A stretch of 64,000 nucleotides of DNA from Rhodospirillaceae bacterium (GTDB lineage Bacteria; Pseudomonadota; Alphaproteobacteria; GCA-2731375). The number at the start of each line of letters is the position of its first letter. Within the stretch, counting starts at the first letter, position 1. Shown here piece by piece: positions 9,241-16,879 of the stretch. A program made the position numbers and the translations under genes. The notes beneath the pieces are model-generated. The model searched no databases. It saw only the letters and a program-made list of their open reading frames with translations, and was not told the DNA's origin. The stretch lies in assembly GCA_018660265.1 (NCBI GenBank), contig JABJKS010000059.1, forward strand, positions 62,001 to 126,000, in the 5' to 3' direction.

Positions 9241-9594
9241 TCACCCGCTGTCTTTATCATTCGAAGGCACGGCCCCTAAATCCCCTTTCAACTTGTCGAC
9301 GCGTTGGCGCAAACGTTCAAGCTCTACTTGATCTCGAAAAGTTGCTGCTTAATGCCCAATCTGAGTTTGTGACGTTGTAGGACTTCAATTCCTCAGGGGA
9401 CAGCCAATAGGTATCCGATTGGTCCGTATTCAGACCCGGTGCCAGTAGTCGAAGAGAGCCCGCATTCGGACCAGATGTTCCGCCTCGTCGGCTGCGGTTA
9501 GGCCTCCAATGATCATGCCCAGTACGGCTGCCTTCTCTTGCTGCGAGCCGGCGGCCTCGTATGCCGACGTGCTGAATAATGCTGATACGACCAA
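9241..9594 (-). pseudogene. decayed coding stretch (frame-broken) or tiny secreted ORF
   Basis: The only stretch of more than 300 bases without an intact gene. On the minus strand three protein-like pieces lie in different frames: a signal-peptide-like piece ending ALFDYWHRV (TTG 9594 to TGA 9430, 54 residues), then SDTYWLSPEELKSYNVTN (about 9350-9421), then a coiled-coil-like piece VELERLRQRVDKLKGDL ending at TGA 9241. This looks like a periplasmic protein gene broken by at least two frameshifts. The first piece might instead be a real 54-residue protein. No family assigned with confidence. Confidence 0.35.
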
Positions 9595-9634
9595 AAATAC
9601 GCAGATAGTGCAAATATTCCGGGCTTGTGGAAAT

Positions 9635-9985
9635 CTAAATCAGCTTCCGCAATACGTGGCTGCGATTGGTGGTGAAGGGGCGCACTTGACCGCCCCAACG
9701 ACCTTCCTCCACCGCTTCGGCCCAGGCGGCACTGTTGAGGACATCGGGGCTGTCGACTTCATAGACCGCGATGTAATGGGGCATGCCCTCACCTGTGACG
9801 GGAATTTCATCGCCGCCCATTGCCAAAACGGCGGGCTCTGTTTTCAGGCGGGAGACGGCGACCACGCCGGGTACTTTCAACAGGGCGGGGATATGCTCCT
9901 CATCATAGACTTCGTTGAAAAGCGCCTCCTTGTCAGGGGCAACGTCCATGGAAACGATGAAGGCATATTTGGCATTAAAGGGCAT
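9635..9985 (-). CDS. dimeric alpha-beta barrel (EthD-like) protein
   Basis: Small cytoplasmic protein of 116 residues with the pattern of ferredoxin-like dimeric alpha-beta barrels: a strand KYAFIVSMDV, the helix and loop FNEVYDEEHIPALLKVPGV, and a later strand HYIAVYEVDS. Related domains act as small monooxygenases or lyases or bind hydrophobic ligands; no catalytic residue can be named. A GGAG-type ribosome site precedes the ATG. It lies 29 bases downstream of the citrate synthase-like gene on the same strand, so the two are probably one operon. Confidence 0.7.
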   Translation of the reverse strand: MPFNAKYAFIVSMDVAPDKEALFNEVYDEEHIPALLKVPGVVAVSRLKTEPAVLAMGGDEIPVTGEGMPHYIAVYEVDSPDVLNSAAWAEAVEEGRWGGQVRPFTTNRSHVLRKLI

Positions 9986-10014
9986 TGGCTTCTCTCCTCA
10001 AAAGATGGTTCGGC

Positions 10015-10806
10015 TTAATCATAGCTGATTTGGCTGGCTGGTATATGGCGCCAGGTGGTGTCTTGTTCCTGTTCCTCCAGAAAATGCGCGCCCATGGAGA
10101 CCGAGCGTGGGGTCAACAGGAACAACCGGGTGCTTTGCCAGGTAAAGCCCATGTCCAGAATAACTACGGCGGAGACCCCGTCCAAATTCATCGGCACCAC
10201 TTTGCCGCCACGCTGGGCCGCCAGGGCGGTCTCTATTGCCATACCAAGGCGGCAATAATTGCCAAACGTACCCTCTTCCCGGGCCACGGACAAAACGCCG
10301 GGTGCCCGTGGATCGGCACCGTGCAGCGGAATGCCATAACCGGGCACCCGCTGACCCGTCTCGCCTGCCTCTCTGACCATTTCGGCTGCGATGTCGTTCA
10401 GGGTTTGGTCGTCGATTTCACTATTGGCCGGATCATAAGGCGTTAGGCGTTCCACCATTTGCTGGGCCAACTGTTCGCCCAGGCCACCCATACGGTCTCC
10501 AAAGGCCAGGACACCGCCACCTACCGCGGCCTGGATCGAGGTGCCGTAAGAGGCAAAACAGCGGCTGATCATGGACGGCGGTGCAATGCCGTGCTCCATG
10601 GAGGCGACCAGCAGGGCATCCAGAACCCGCGCCTGCGGCGGCGTAGGCAAGCGCCCTGCCAGCATCAGGAACATCATTTCGGCAAAGCTAACCTTGCCGA
10701 TCAATTGGCTGAGGGGCTGGCCCCGCACCATGATCTCCTCCTCCGTTTCGGTGCTGATGACCTGGGAAATGGATGTCTTCCAACTCGTCATATCTCGTGT
10801 CGCCAT
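10015..10806 (-). CDS. citrate synthase-fold (citryl-CoA lyase-like) protein lacking catalytic histidines
   Basis: About 263 residues from the ATG at 10806, chosen because GGAGA precedes it; an upstream in-frame Met at 10860 has no ribosome site. The family pattern is clear: TSISQV start, VRGQPLSQLIGKVSFAEM, MEHGIAPPS, then GVLAFGDRMGG, GYGIPLHGADPRAPG and MNLDGVSAVVILD. In citrate synthases and citryl-CoA lyases the last blocks normally read like G..HGGA and G[FY]GH.....DPRA. Here both active-site His positions appear to be Met and Ile. It may act on a different acyl-CoA or not be an enzyme. Partner: the EthD-like gene downstream. Confidence 0.75.
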   Translation of the reverse strand: MATRDMTSWKTSISQVISTETEEEIMVRGQPLSQLIGKVSFAEMMFLMLAGRLPTPPQARVLDALLVASMEHGIAPPSMISRCFASYGTSIQAAVGGGVLAFGDRMGGLGEQLAQQMVERLTPYDPANSEIDDQTLNDIAAEMVREAGETGQRVPGYGIPLHGADPRAPGVLSVAREEGTFGNYCRLGMAIETALAAQRGGKVVPMNLDGVSAVVILDMGFTWQSTRLFLLTPRSVSMGAHFLEEQEQDTTWRHIPASQISYD

Positions 10807-10973
10807 GGTGCCGTCTCCTGCTTTTGTACAAATGCGCTGCGCCCAAAGTGTCAGATTCATTCGGCATTACAAGTGGCAACATGGTTGTGTTCCCATTTGC
10901 GTTCCCAGTTGCGTTCTGGGTGCCAATTTGGGAGCATGGGGAAAAGCCATACGGAAAACGGAAGGATACCATC

Positions 10974-11819
10974 GTGCAAACATTGACGAAGGAACAACGC
11001 CGGGCCTGGGACATTGACGGTTACGTCCAACTCAAAGGCGTCTTCGATGCTGAGGAAGTCGCATTTTTCTGCGATGAAATTGACAATATGCGAGCCCAAC
11101 CGGGATGGGAGCCGACGGATTTGCCGCGCGGCCATTACGGTTGGGTGGAACACGGTAACCCGGATCCGGAAAGCTTCATGGATCGCCGCGACATCCTGCC
11201 GTATCACAAGGCGTTCAGAGATCTGATCGACCGGCCGGAGGTTTTCGATCTGGTGGTTGATATTATGGGCCCCTACCTCTCCTTTTCCATGGCGCAGTGT
11301 ATTGTCCGTGCCTCGGACCCGGAATTCCTTGGCTATACCCATACGGACGGCGGCGAAGGTCTGCGCCGGGTGCGGGTGACGGAATCCAGCCGGCCCCTGG
11401 CCATGAAGGCGCTGTATCTTTTGACGGACGTTGATGGTCCGGACAATGCCAATTTCACCGTCTTCCCCGGCAGCCATATGCGCCCTTTCCCGGAATTGGA
11501 CGAGCCGGTGGTCACGCCCACCACGCCCGGTGCCGTGCCCCTGACGGGCAAGGCAGGCGATTGCGTCATCTTCTCCCATTCCCTGTGGCATGGACCGGGG
11601 CGGAACATATCCGGCACGGCGCGCAAGACCCTGCTGTACAATTACTGTCAAATGTTCGTCCGCCCCTATGACTATGCTGTGGCCTCACACGTAGCTGAAC
11701 AATGTACGCCCCGGCAACGGCGTCTGTTGGGGGATTTGGGCTATGATTTCCGTCCGGGCTCTTACGTTTATGTACCCGACGATCAGGTTGAGTTGATTAC
11801 CGGCCAAGCCTCGCAATAG
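10974..11819 (+). CDS. phytanoyl-CoA dioxygenase (PhyH) family oxygenase
   Basis: Fe(II)/2-oxoglutarate-dependent hydroxylase of about 281 residues. The GTG at 10974 is preferred: GGAAGG lies eight bases upstream and LTKEQRRAWDIDGYVQLKGVF is the usual N-terminus; longer in-frame starts add unrelated sequence that runs antisense into the divergent gene. The iron triad reads His123-x-Asp125 (THTDGG) and His206 (LWHGPGRN), with the 2-oxoglutarate-binding basic residue just after. First gene of a plus-strand run to 16.1 kb. The substrate is unknown; PhyH relatives act on acyl-CoAs, small amides and phosphonates. Confidence 0.83.
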   Translation: MQTLTKEQRRAWDIDGYVQLKGVFDAEEVAFFCDEIDNMRAQPGWEPTDLPRGHYGWVEHGNPDPESFMDRRDILPYHKAFRDLIDRPEVFDLVVDIMGPYLSFSMAQCIVRASDPEFLGYTHTDGGEGLRRVRVTESSRPLAMKALYLLTDVDGPDNANFTVFPGSHMRPFPELDEPVVTPTTPGAVPLTGKAGDCVIFSHSLWHGPGRNISGTARKTLLYNYCQMFVRPYDYAVASHVAEQCTPRQRRLLGDLGYDFRPGSYVYVPDDQVELITGQASQ

Positions 11820-11832
11820 CGAGCTATCTCCC

Positions 11833-13152
11833 ATGGCACCGAATATGCACCTGGCCTTTGTGCTTGGTCACGGGCCCTCTCAGCATTCCATTGGTGCCTG
11901 GGCCATGCCCAGGGCTTATCGCGGTTTTAACTACGCCCAACCGGCATTTTGGGAACATCTTGCGCGCACCCTGGATCGGGGCTGTATCGATATGCTGTTC
12001 TTTGCCGATATGTATGGGGTCTATGATGTGTTCGAGGGCAAGGCGGATGCCGCCGTCAAATACGCCATTCAATTTCCCTTGCATGACCCTGCCCCCCTGG
12101 TGCCCCTGATTACCCGCTCCAGCACCGGTCTGGGCGTCGGCATCTCGGTCTCCACCACCTATGTGCCGCCCTATCACACGGCCCGGTCCATGGCGACGTT
12201 GGATCATCTAAGCGAGGGCCGCGTGGCCTGGAACGTGGTCGCCAGCTATGGCCGTAACGCCGCCGCCCAATTCAATATGACGGAGGAGCTGTCGAAGCAG
12301 GAACGCTACGCCCGGGCGGAAGAATATATGCAGGTCTGCTACAAGCTATGGGACAGTTGGGAGCCGGACGCCCTGGTTATGGATCGTGATGGCATGACCT
12401 TCGCCGATCCTGCGAAGGTCCATAAGATCCACCATCAGGGCGACTATTTCCAGGTCGAAGGTCCGCTGTGCGTGGCACCAGGACCCCAGGGCTGGCCGGT
12501 GATTATTCAGGCGGGCGGCTCCGGCCCCGGGATGGCCTTTGCCGGCCGCCATGCCGAAGTGCATTTCGCAACGTCCTCCAGCCTGGCGGGTATGGCAGAA
12601 CATCGGGCGCGGATAGATGCCAGTGCCGGGGAAGCCGGGCGTGCGCCTAAAGATATTCGTACCATATGGGCCAGCTCCATCTTCGTCGGCGAGACGGAGG
12701 CGGAGGCGAAAGCCAAGGATGAGGCTCTGCGCGCCATGGTGCCGCCCATGGGCGGCCTGGCCCTGATGTCCGGCCATTTCGGCGTGGATTTTTCAACCCT
12801 GCCGTCGGACATTCCTATCGAGGATACGGGGATCGAAGAAACACCGGGAATGCAGGGCGTCGCCAACATGCTGCTGCGGGACTATCACGGCCAAACCCTG
12901 GCCGAGGTGGCGCGTATGTACGGCAACGGTATGGGCGGTTTCCGCGCCATTGGCACGGCAGCGCAAGTCGCCGATAAAATGGAAGAGGCCTATGATGCAT
13001 CGGGCGGCCATGGTTTCATGTTCCGTTGCGCCGATTTGCCGGGCAGTGTGGCCGACGTGGTGGATTTGTTGGTGCCGGAACTGCAACGACGGGGCCGCTT
13101 CCGCAAGGCCTATGAAGGTGAAACCCTGCGTGATCGGTTATTGAGTGATTGA
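11833..13152 (+). CDS. flavin-dependent monooxygenase, NtaA/SnaA/DszA group (luciferase-like)
   Basis: TIM-barrel FMNH2-dependent monooxygenase of 439 residues, the size of the nitrilotriacetate/dibenzothiophene-sulfone monooxygenase group. Typical blocks: SIGAWAMP near the N-terminus, STTYVPPYHTARSMATLDHLSEGRVAWNVV, the YMQVCYKLWDSWE helix, HQGDYFQVEGPL and QAGGSGPGMAFAGRHAE. It needs a separate flavin reductase, none of which is visible nearby. It begins 13 bases after the PhyH gene, so the two oxygenases are probably co-expressed. A start at 11845 (MHLAFVLG) is equally possible. Confidence 0.86.
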   Translation: MAPNMHLAFVLGHGPSQHSIGAWAMPRAYRGFNYAQPAFWEHLARTLDRGCIDMLFFADMYGVYDVFEGKADAAVKYAIQFPLHDPAPLVPLITRSSTGLGVGISVSTTYVPPYHTARSMATLDHLSEGRVAWNVVASYGRNAAAQFNMTEELSKQERYARAEEYMQVCYKLWDSWEPDALVMDRDGMTFADPAKVHKIHHQGDYFQVEGPLCVAPGPQGWPVIIQAGGSGPGMAFAGRHAEVHFATSSSLAGMAEHRARIDASAGEAGRAPKDIRTIWASSIFVGETEAEAKAKDEALRAMVPPMGGLALMSGHFGVDFSTLPSDIPIEDTGIEETPGMQGVANMLLRDYHGQTLAEVARMYGNGMGGFRAIGTAAQVADKMEEAYDASGGHGFMFRCADLPGSVADVVDLLVPELQRRGRFRKAYEGETLRDRLLSD

Positions 13153-13177
13153 TGAAGTTTGGTGAGGATAAAACCCT

Positions 13178-14011
13178 ATGAGCAGTAATTACCAAGCCAA
13201 GATTGACGGGTTGGAAAACGTTGCCCGACATATCCGGCGCAATGTCTGGCGGGCCCTGCATGGTGCGGGCTCCGGCCATATGGGTGGTTCCTCATCCGCA
13301 GCCGATATCCTGGCGGCGTTGTATTTTCATCATTTGAACCTGCGCCCGGATGATCCCGACTGGTCAGACCGGGACCGCTTTGTTCTGTCCAAAGGGCACG
13401 CCAACGCGGCCCTGGGCGCAACACTGGCGCAAGCTGGATATATCGATGATAGCGTGTTGGATCAGTTCTATGCCTATCAGTCGTCGTTCGGCATGCACCC
13501 GGATATCAAAATGGCCGGGGTGGAGATGAGTACGGGCGGTCTGGGGCATGGCCTGTCGGTGGGCATCGGCATGGCCTTGGGCGCGCGTATGCAGGCTAAG
13601 GATTTCCGTACTTGTGTGATGATCGGCGATGGGGAGTTGCAGGAAGGCTCCAACTGGGAAGGTGCCATGGCGGCAGCCCATCTGGGCCTGTCAAACCTGA
13701 CAGTCATTCTGGATTACAACAAGATCCAACAGTCGGGCCACGTGGGCCAGATGTTGGATTTGGAACCGGTGCTTGATAAATGGGCCGCATTCGGTTGGGC
13801 CGTGCGCGAGATAGATGGCCACAATATGAGCGCCGTGGTGGAAGCCCTGGACGCCCTGCCATTTGCCGCAGCCGCACCATCCCTGATCATCGCCCACACC
13901 ATCAAGGGCAAGGGTGTCAGCTTCGCCGAGGATAGTTTCCTGTGGCACAACAATGCCGTGACGGATGAGGTCTACGAGCAGGCCCTAAGTGAGTTGGGAG
14001 AGCCGTCGTGA
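13178..14011 (+). CDS. transketolase, N-terminal (TPP) subunit
   Basis: 277-residue protein matching only the thiamine diphosphate-binding half of transketolase. Landmarks are GAGSGHMGGSSSAADI, the SKGHANAALGATLA block and the TPP/metal motif from GDGELQEGSNWEG to ILDYNK. It overlaps the C-terminal subunit gene by four bases (GTGA), typical of two-subunit enzymes translated together. Such split enzymes often serve specialised sugar or ketose chemistry rather than the central pentose phosphate pathway; that role is inferred from the catabolic neighbours. Confidence 0.9.
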   Translation: MSSNYQAKIDGLENVARHIRRNVWRALHGAGSGHMGGSSSAADILAALYFHHLNLRPDDPDWSDRDRFVLSKGHANAALGATLAQAGYIDDSVLDQFYAYQSSFGMHPDIKMAGVEMSTGGLGHGLSVGIGMALGARMQAKDFRTCVMIGDGELQEGSNWEGAMAAAHLGLSNLTVILDYNKIQQSGHVGQMLDLEPVLDKWAAFGWAVREIDGHNMSAVVEALDALPFAAAAPSLIIAHTIKGKGVSFAEDSFLWHNNAVTDEVYEQALSELGEPS

Positions 14012-15000
14012 CCTCCACAACAGACAAAGCGGGACAGCCCAAATCGGAAACGCCGGAGTGGGAAATTAAGGCGGCAAAGCAATCGCGTCTGGCCTTTGGC
14101 CTGGCCGTTGCCGAATTGGCCCGTCGGGACGAAAAGGTCGCGGCGATTTCCGCCGACACCATTGATCTGTTCGGCCTGCGCCCGTTTCTGGAAGCCAGCC
14201 CCGAACGCCTGATTGAAGCAGGCATTGCGGAACAGAACGCCATGGGCATTGCCGCCGGGATGGCGACCACGGGTATGCGCCCGATCATTTGCGGCTATGC
14301 TCCGTTCATCACCACCCGCTCGTTGGAGCAGCTGCGCAATGATGTGGCCTATGCCAATCAACGCGTGGTCATCGGGGCGGCCTGCGGCGGTATTGTCCTG
14401 GCAATGGCAGGCGGCACCCACCATGCGGTGGAAGATCTGGCCATTATGCGCAACATGCCCAATATGACAGTGATCGTGCCGGCGGATGCGAGGCAAACCT
14501 GGCATGCGGCCATGGCCACGGAACAACTGGACGGCCCCTGTTATATTCGCCTGGGCGGCAAGTTTGATGAACCTGATGTCACCGAACTGGATGCTGATTT
14601 TCGCATTGGCCGGGCTGATCAACTACGCAACGGTGATGACATCACGGTGATCGCCTGTGGTGCCCTGGTCGCACCGGCGGTGGCCACATCCCAGGCTTTG
14701 GCCCATGATGGTATCGGGGTCCGGGTTTTGAATATGCACACCATAAAGCCGCTGGATCGGGATGCGGTGCTGGCCGCGGCGGTTGAGACCGGGGCCATCG
14801 TCACGGCAGAGGAACATCGGGTAACGGGCGGCCTGGGCGGTGCGGTGGCGGAATTACTGGCCACGGAACAACCCACGCCCATGCGCATGATCGGCATGCC
14901 GGATGAATTCGCCATCGTCGGGCCCACCGCACAGGTGCGGGAACATTACGCCATGGGCGAGGGCGCCATCACGGATGCCTGCCGCGATCTGATGAGATAA
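14008..15000 (+). CDS. transketolase, C-terminal subunit
   Basis: 330-residue protein with the pyrimidine-binding and C-terminal domains of transketolase. SRLAFGLAVAEL, IEAGIAEQNAMGIAAGMA (with the Glu that activates TPP), HHAVEDLAIMRNMPNM and the C-terminal TAEEHRVTGGLGGAVAELL block are visible. The GTG start at 14008 sits in the overlap with the upstream subunit. Residues 1-20 are a variable polar extension. It should form a heteromer with the product of 13178-14011. Confidence 0.9.
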   Translation: MTSTTDKAGQPKSETPEWEIKAAKQSRLAFGLAVAELARRDEKVAAISADTIDLFGLRPFLEASPERLIEAGIAEQNAMGIAAGMATTGMRPIICGYAPFITTRSLEQLRNDVAYANQRVVIGAACGGIVLAMAGGTHHAVEDLAIMRNMPNMTVIVPADARQTWHAAMATEQLDGPCYIRLGGKFDEPDVTELDADFRIGRADQLRNGDDITVIACGALVAPAVATSQALAHDGIGVRVLNMHTIKPLDRDAVLAAAVETGAIVTAEEHRVTGGLGGAVAELLATEQPTPMRMIGMPDEFAIVGPTAQVREHYAMGEGAITDACRDLMR

Positions 15001-15068
15001 ATGCCGGGGACGGAGTATGATCAACATCAGAGTATCCCTGAAACGTTTTGAACGTTAGGAAAACGCAA

Positions 15069-16088
15069 ATGCTTGAAACCACGGTGGCGGGAAGCTTGCC
15101 GAAACCATCCTGGCTGGCTGAACCTAAAATACTCTGGCCGGCCTGGCGGCTCGACGGCGATACATTATTCGAAGGCCAACAGGATGCAGCCCTTGCTTGG
15201 ATCAAACATCAAGAGGATGCGGGGATAGATATCGTCAGCGATGGGGAGCAATTTCGAAAGCATTTCGTACACGGATTTCTTGAAACCATAGAAGGCATTG
15301 ACTGGCAGCTGATGACCACCATGGGCATTCGCAATGACCGCTATGATGCACAAGTGCCAACAGTAACTTCGGCTGTGCGCCGCCCCGGCTCTGTCCATGG
15401 TGCGGATGCCAGTTTCTGCCGCGATAATACCAAACGAAAATTGAAGTTCACATTACCCGGCCCGATGACGATTTGCGACACGATCGCCAACGCCCATTAT
15501 GACAGCCGACCGCATATGGCCATGGCCTTTGCTGATTTACTAAATGCCGAAGCCAGAGAGTTGGAGGCCCTTGGCGTCGACGTAATCCAATTCGACGAAC
15601 CGGCCTTCAACGCCTTCATGGGCGATGTTGTGGAATGGGGTGTCGACGCCTTGCATCGCGCCATTGATGGTCTGAAGTGCAAGACCGCCGTGCATATCTG
15701 TTATGGCTATGGCATTCAACAAAACATCGCTTGGAAAGCAACCTTGGGCGAGGAATGGCGTCAATACGAAGCGTTTTTCCCAGCCCTGAATGACAGCCGC
15801 ATCGACCAGGTTTCATTGGAATGCGCTAATTCAAAGGTACCCCTGTCCGTCCTGGGTCTTTTGAAAGATAAGGAAATTTTAGTCGGTGCCATCGACGTGG
15901 CCACCGAGGTTATTGAAAGCCCGGAACAAGTGGCCGAAACCTTGCGCGGGGCAATGGAGTTCGTAGACCCGGAGCGGATTATAGCCTGCACGAATTGCGG
16001 CATGGCACCGCTGCCCCGCACAGTGGCCGAGGCAAAAATCACCGCCCTGGGCCAGGGTGCCGCCTTGTTGCGCCAAGAGCTGGGTTAG
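15069..16088 (+). CDS. MetE core-domain methyltransferase-like protein
   Basis: A 339-residue protein that matches only the C-terminal catalytic barrel of cobalamin-independent methionine synthase (full MetE is about 750 residues). Zinc ligands are recognisable: His209 and Cys211 (HICYGYG), Glu251 (SLECAN) and Cys310 (CTNCGMAPL). ATG 15069 is chosen because TAGGAAA stands eight bases ahead; the frame is open slightly further upstream. Core-only MetE proteins transfer methyl groups from donors other than polyglutamyl folate, or remain uncharacterised. Its position behind oxygenases and a split transketolase suggests a catabolic or salvage job. Confidence 0.82.
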   Translation: MLETTVAGSLPKPSWLAEPKILWPAWRLDGDTLFEGQQDAALAWIKHQEDAGIDIVSDGEQFRKHFVHGFLETIEGIDWQLMTTMGIRNDRYDAQVPTVTSAVRRPGSVHGADASFCRDNTKRKLKFTLPGPMTICDTIANAHYDSRPHMAMAFADLLNAEARELEALGVDVIQFDEPAFNAFMGDVVEWGVDALHRAIDGLKCKTAVHICYGYGIQQNIAWKATLGEEWRQYEAFFPALNDSRIDQVSLECANSKVPLSVLGLLKDKEILVGAIDVATEVIESPEQVAETLRGAMEFVDPERIIACTNCGMAPLPRTVAEAKITALGQGAALLRQELG

Positions 16089-16141
16089 GTACAGATTTCA
16101 GCGATGATTGGCACCATTGCCGCGCTCTAACTTTCCAAGTT

Positions 16142-16156
16142 TCACGCAGAGGATAT
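16142..16156 (+). repeat. 15-base direct repeat, left copy
   Basis: TCACGCAGAGGATAT recurs exactly at 16304-16318; after one or two mismatches the copies continue CGG. The pair brackets about 150 bases that contain two palindromic elements. Confidence 0.7.
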
Positions 16157-16187
16157 GCGGTTACATCCGATATAGCGGACGTGACGG

Positions 16188-16220
16188 CTCTGGATTGCCG
16201 GATCAGGTCCGGCAACGACG
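16188..16220. repeat. REP-like palindromic element, copy 1
   Basis: Perfect inverted repeat TTGCCGGA-TCAGG-TCCGGCAA (16195-16215) with flanks CTCTGGA and CGACG. It matches the general form of intergenic palindromes common in alphaproteobacteria (ATTGCCGG...CCGGCAATGACG). It could act as a transcript-end hairpin for the MetE-like gene. Confidence 0.7.
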
Positions 16221-16257
16221 GGGATGTGGAGGAAAATGGCTAAAAACAGCCATAATG

Positions 16258-16290
16258 TCATTAACGGGCTTGACCCGTTAATCCAGGGTT
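16258..16290. repeat. REP-like palindromic element, copy 2
   Basis: Perfect inverted repeat TTAACGGG-CTTGA-CCCGTTAA (16261-16281) followed by TCCAGGG. The CTTGA loop and TCCAGG flank match the widespread GGGCTTGACCC...ATCCAGG type. With copy 1 about 45 bases away it forms a paired, BIME-like unit. Confidence 0.7.
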
Positions 16291-16303
16291 GCGGCGTAGT
16301 TAA

Positions 16304-16318
16304 TCACGCAGAGGATAT
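16304..16318 (+). repeat. 15-base direct repeat, right copy
   Basis: Second exact copy of TCACGCAGAGGATAT; on the minus strand it contains the stop codon and last codons of the Lys/Ala-rich gene. Confidence 0.7.
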
Positions 16319-16852
16319 ACGGCAGGAGATTTGCCAGCTGACTTGGCCGTTGTTGGATAGTTTGTCGTAGTTCAGGCGTTTTTTCTTGGCCTGTTTGCGC
16401 AGGACGTCTTCCAGCAGAGTTCGGGTTTCAGCATCCAAGTCATCTGCATCCAGCGTCAGGGTCATGGGTAGTTTGGAGCTGCGCTTGGCCGAACCCGCCT
16501 TGCCGTTCTTGCGGGCCGGTTTTTGGCTGCCGCCGGAACTGAAAATACCATCCCAGCCGGAGCGATAATCGTCCGTGGAGACAGACGAGAAGTAGCTGAT
16601 GGGGCGGGAGGCGCCGGAAGACGTCTTGCCGCTGCCGCCACTATCGCTATCGCCGTCCGTCGTCGCGGCAGCGGTGTCCGTACTTGTCGTATCCGTATTC
16701 GCTGTGTCCGAACTTGCCGCATCCGTCTTCGCAGCCTCGGCCTTTGGTGCTTCGGACTTTGCAGTTTCTGTCTTCTTTGCCTTTGGGGCGGCCTTAGTCT
16801 TTGGCGGGGTTTTAGCAGTGGTTTTCGGTGCCGATTTAGAGATTTTAGCCAT
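16304..16852 (-). CDS. Lys/Ala/Thr-rich protein with conserved-looking C-terminal part, unknown function
   Basis: 182 residues that I do not recognise. Residues 1-28 are basic and rich in K, T, P and A, like a histone H1-type tail; 29-70 form an acidic, Ala/Thr/Asp low-complexity linker with repeated TDT units; 83-105 carry an aromatic patch (PISYFSS, YRSGWDGIF); 107-128 are basic again; 130-180 look like a folded helical-strand domain (DADDLDAETRTLLEDVL, then KKKRLNYDKL and VSWQIS). The basic tails suggest nucleic acid or membrane-surface binding. The stop codon lies inside a 15-base direct repeat. Downstream of an acyl-CoA synthetase gene transcribed from the other side of 16880. Confidence 0.6.
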   Translation of the reverse strand: MAKISKSAPKTTAKTPPKTKAAPKAKKTETAKSEAPKAEAAKTDAASSDTANTDTTSTDTAAATTDGDSDSGGSGKTSSGASRPISYFSSVSTDDYRSGWDGIFSSGGSQKPARKNGKAGSAKRSSKLPMTLTLDADDLDAETRTLLEDVLRKQAKKKRLNYDKLSNNGQVSWQISCRISSA

Positions 16853-16879
16853 TTTTGATTACATACCGTTCAAGAATAA

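Noticed and set aside
15069-16088. Full-length methionine synthase MetE
   Set aside because: Only the C-terminal barrel is present (339 residues) and there is no second half upstream.
16182-16289. Palindromes considered as a CRISPR array
   Set aside because: Two elements of different sequence with no equal spacers; they fit REP-like repeats.
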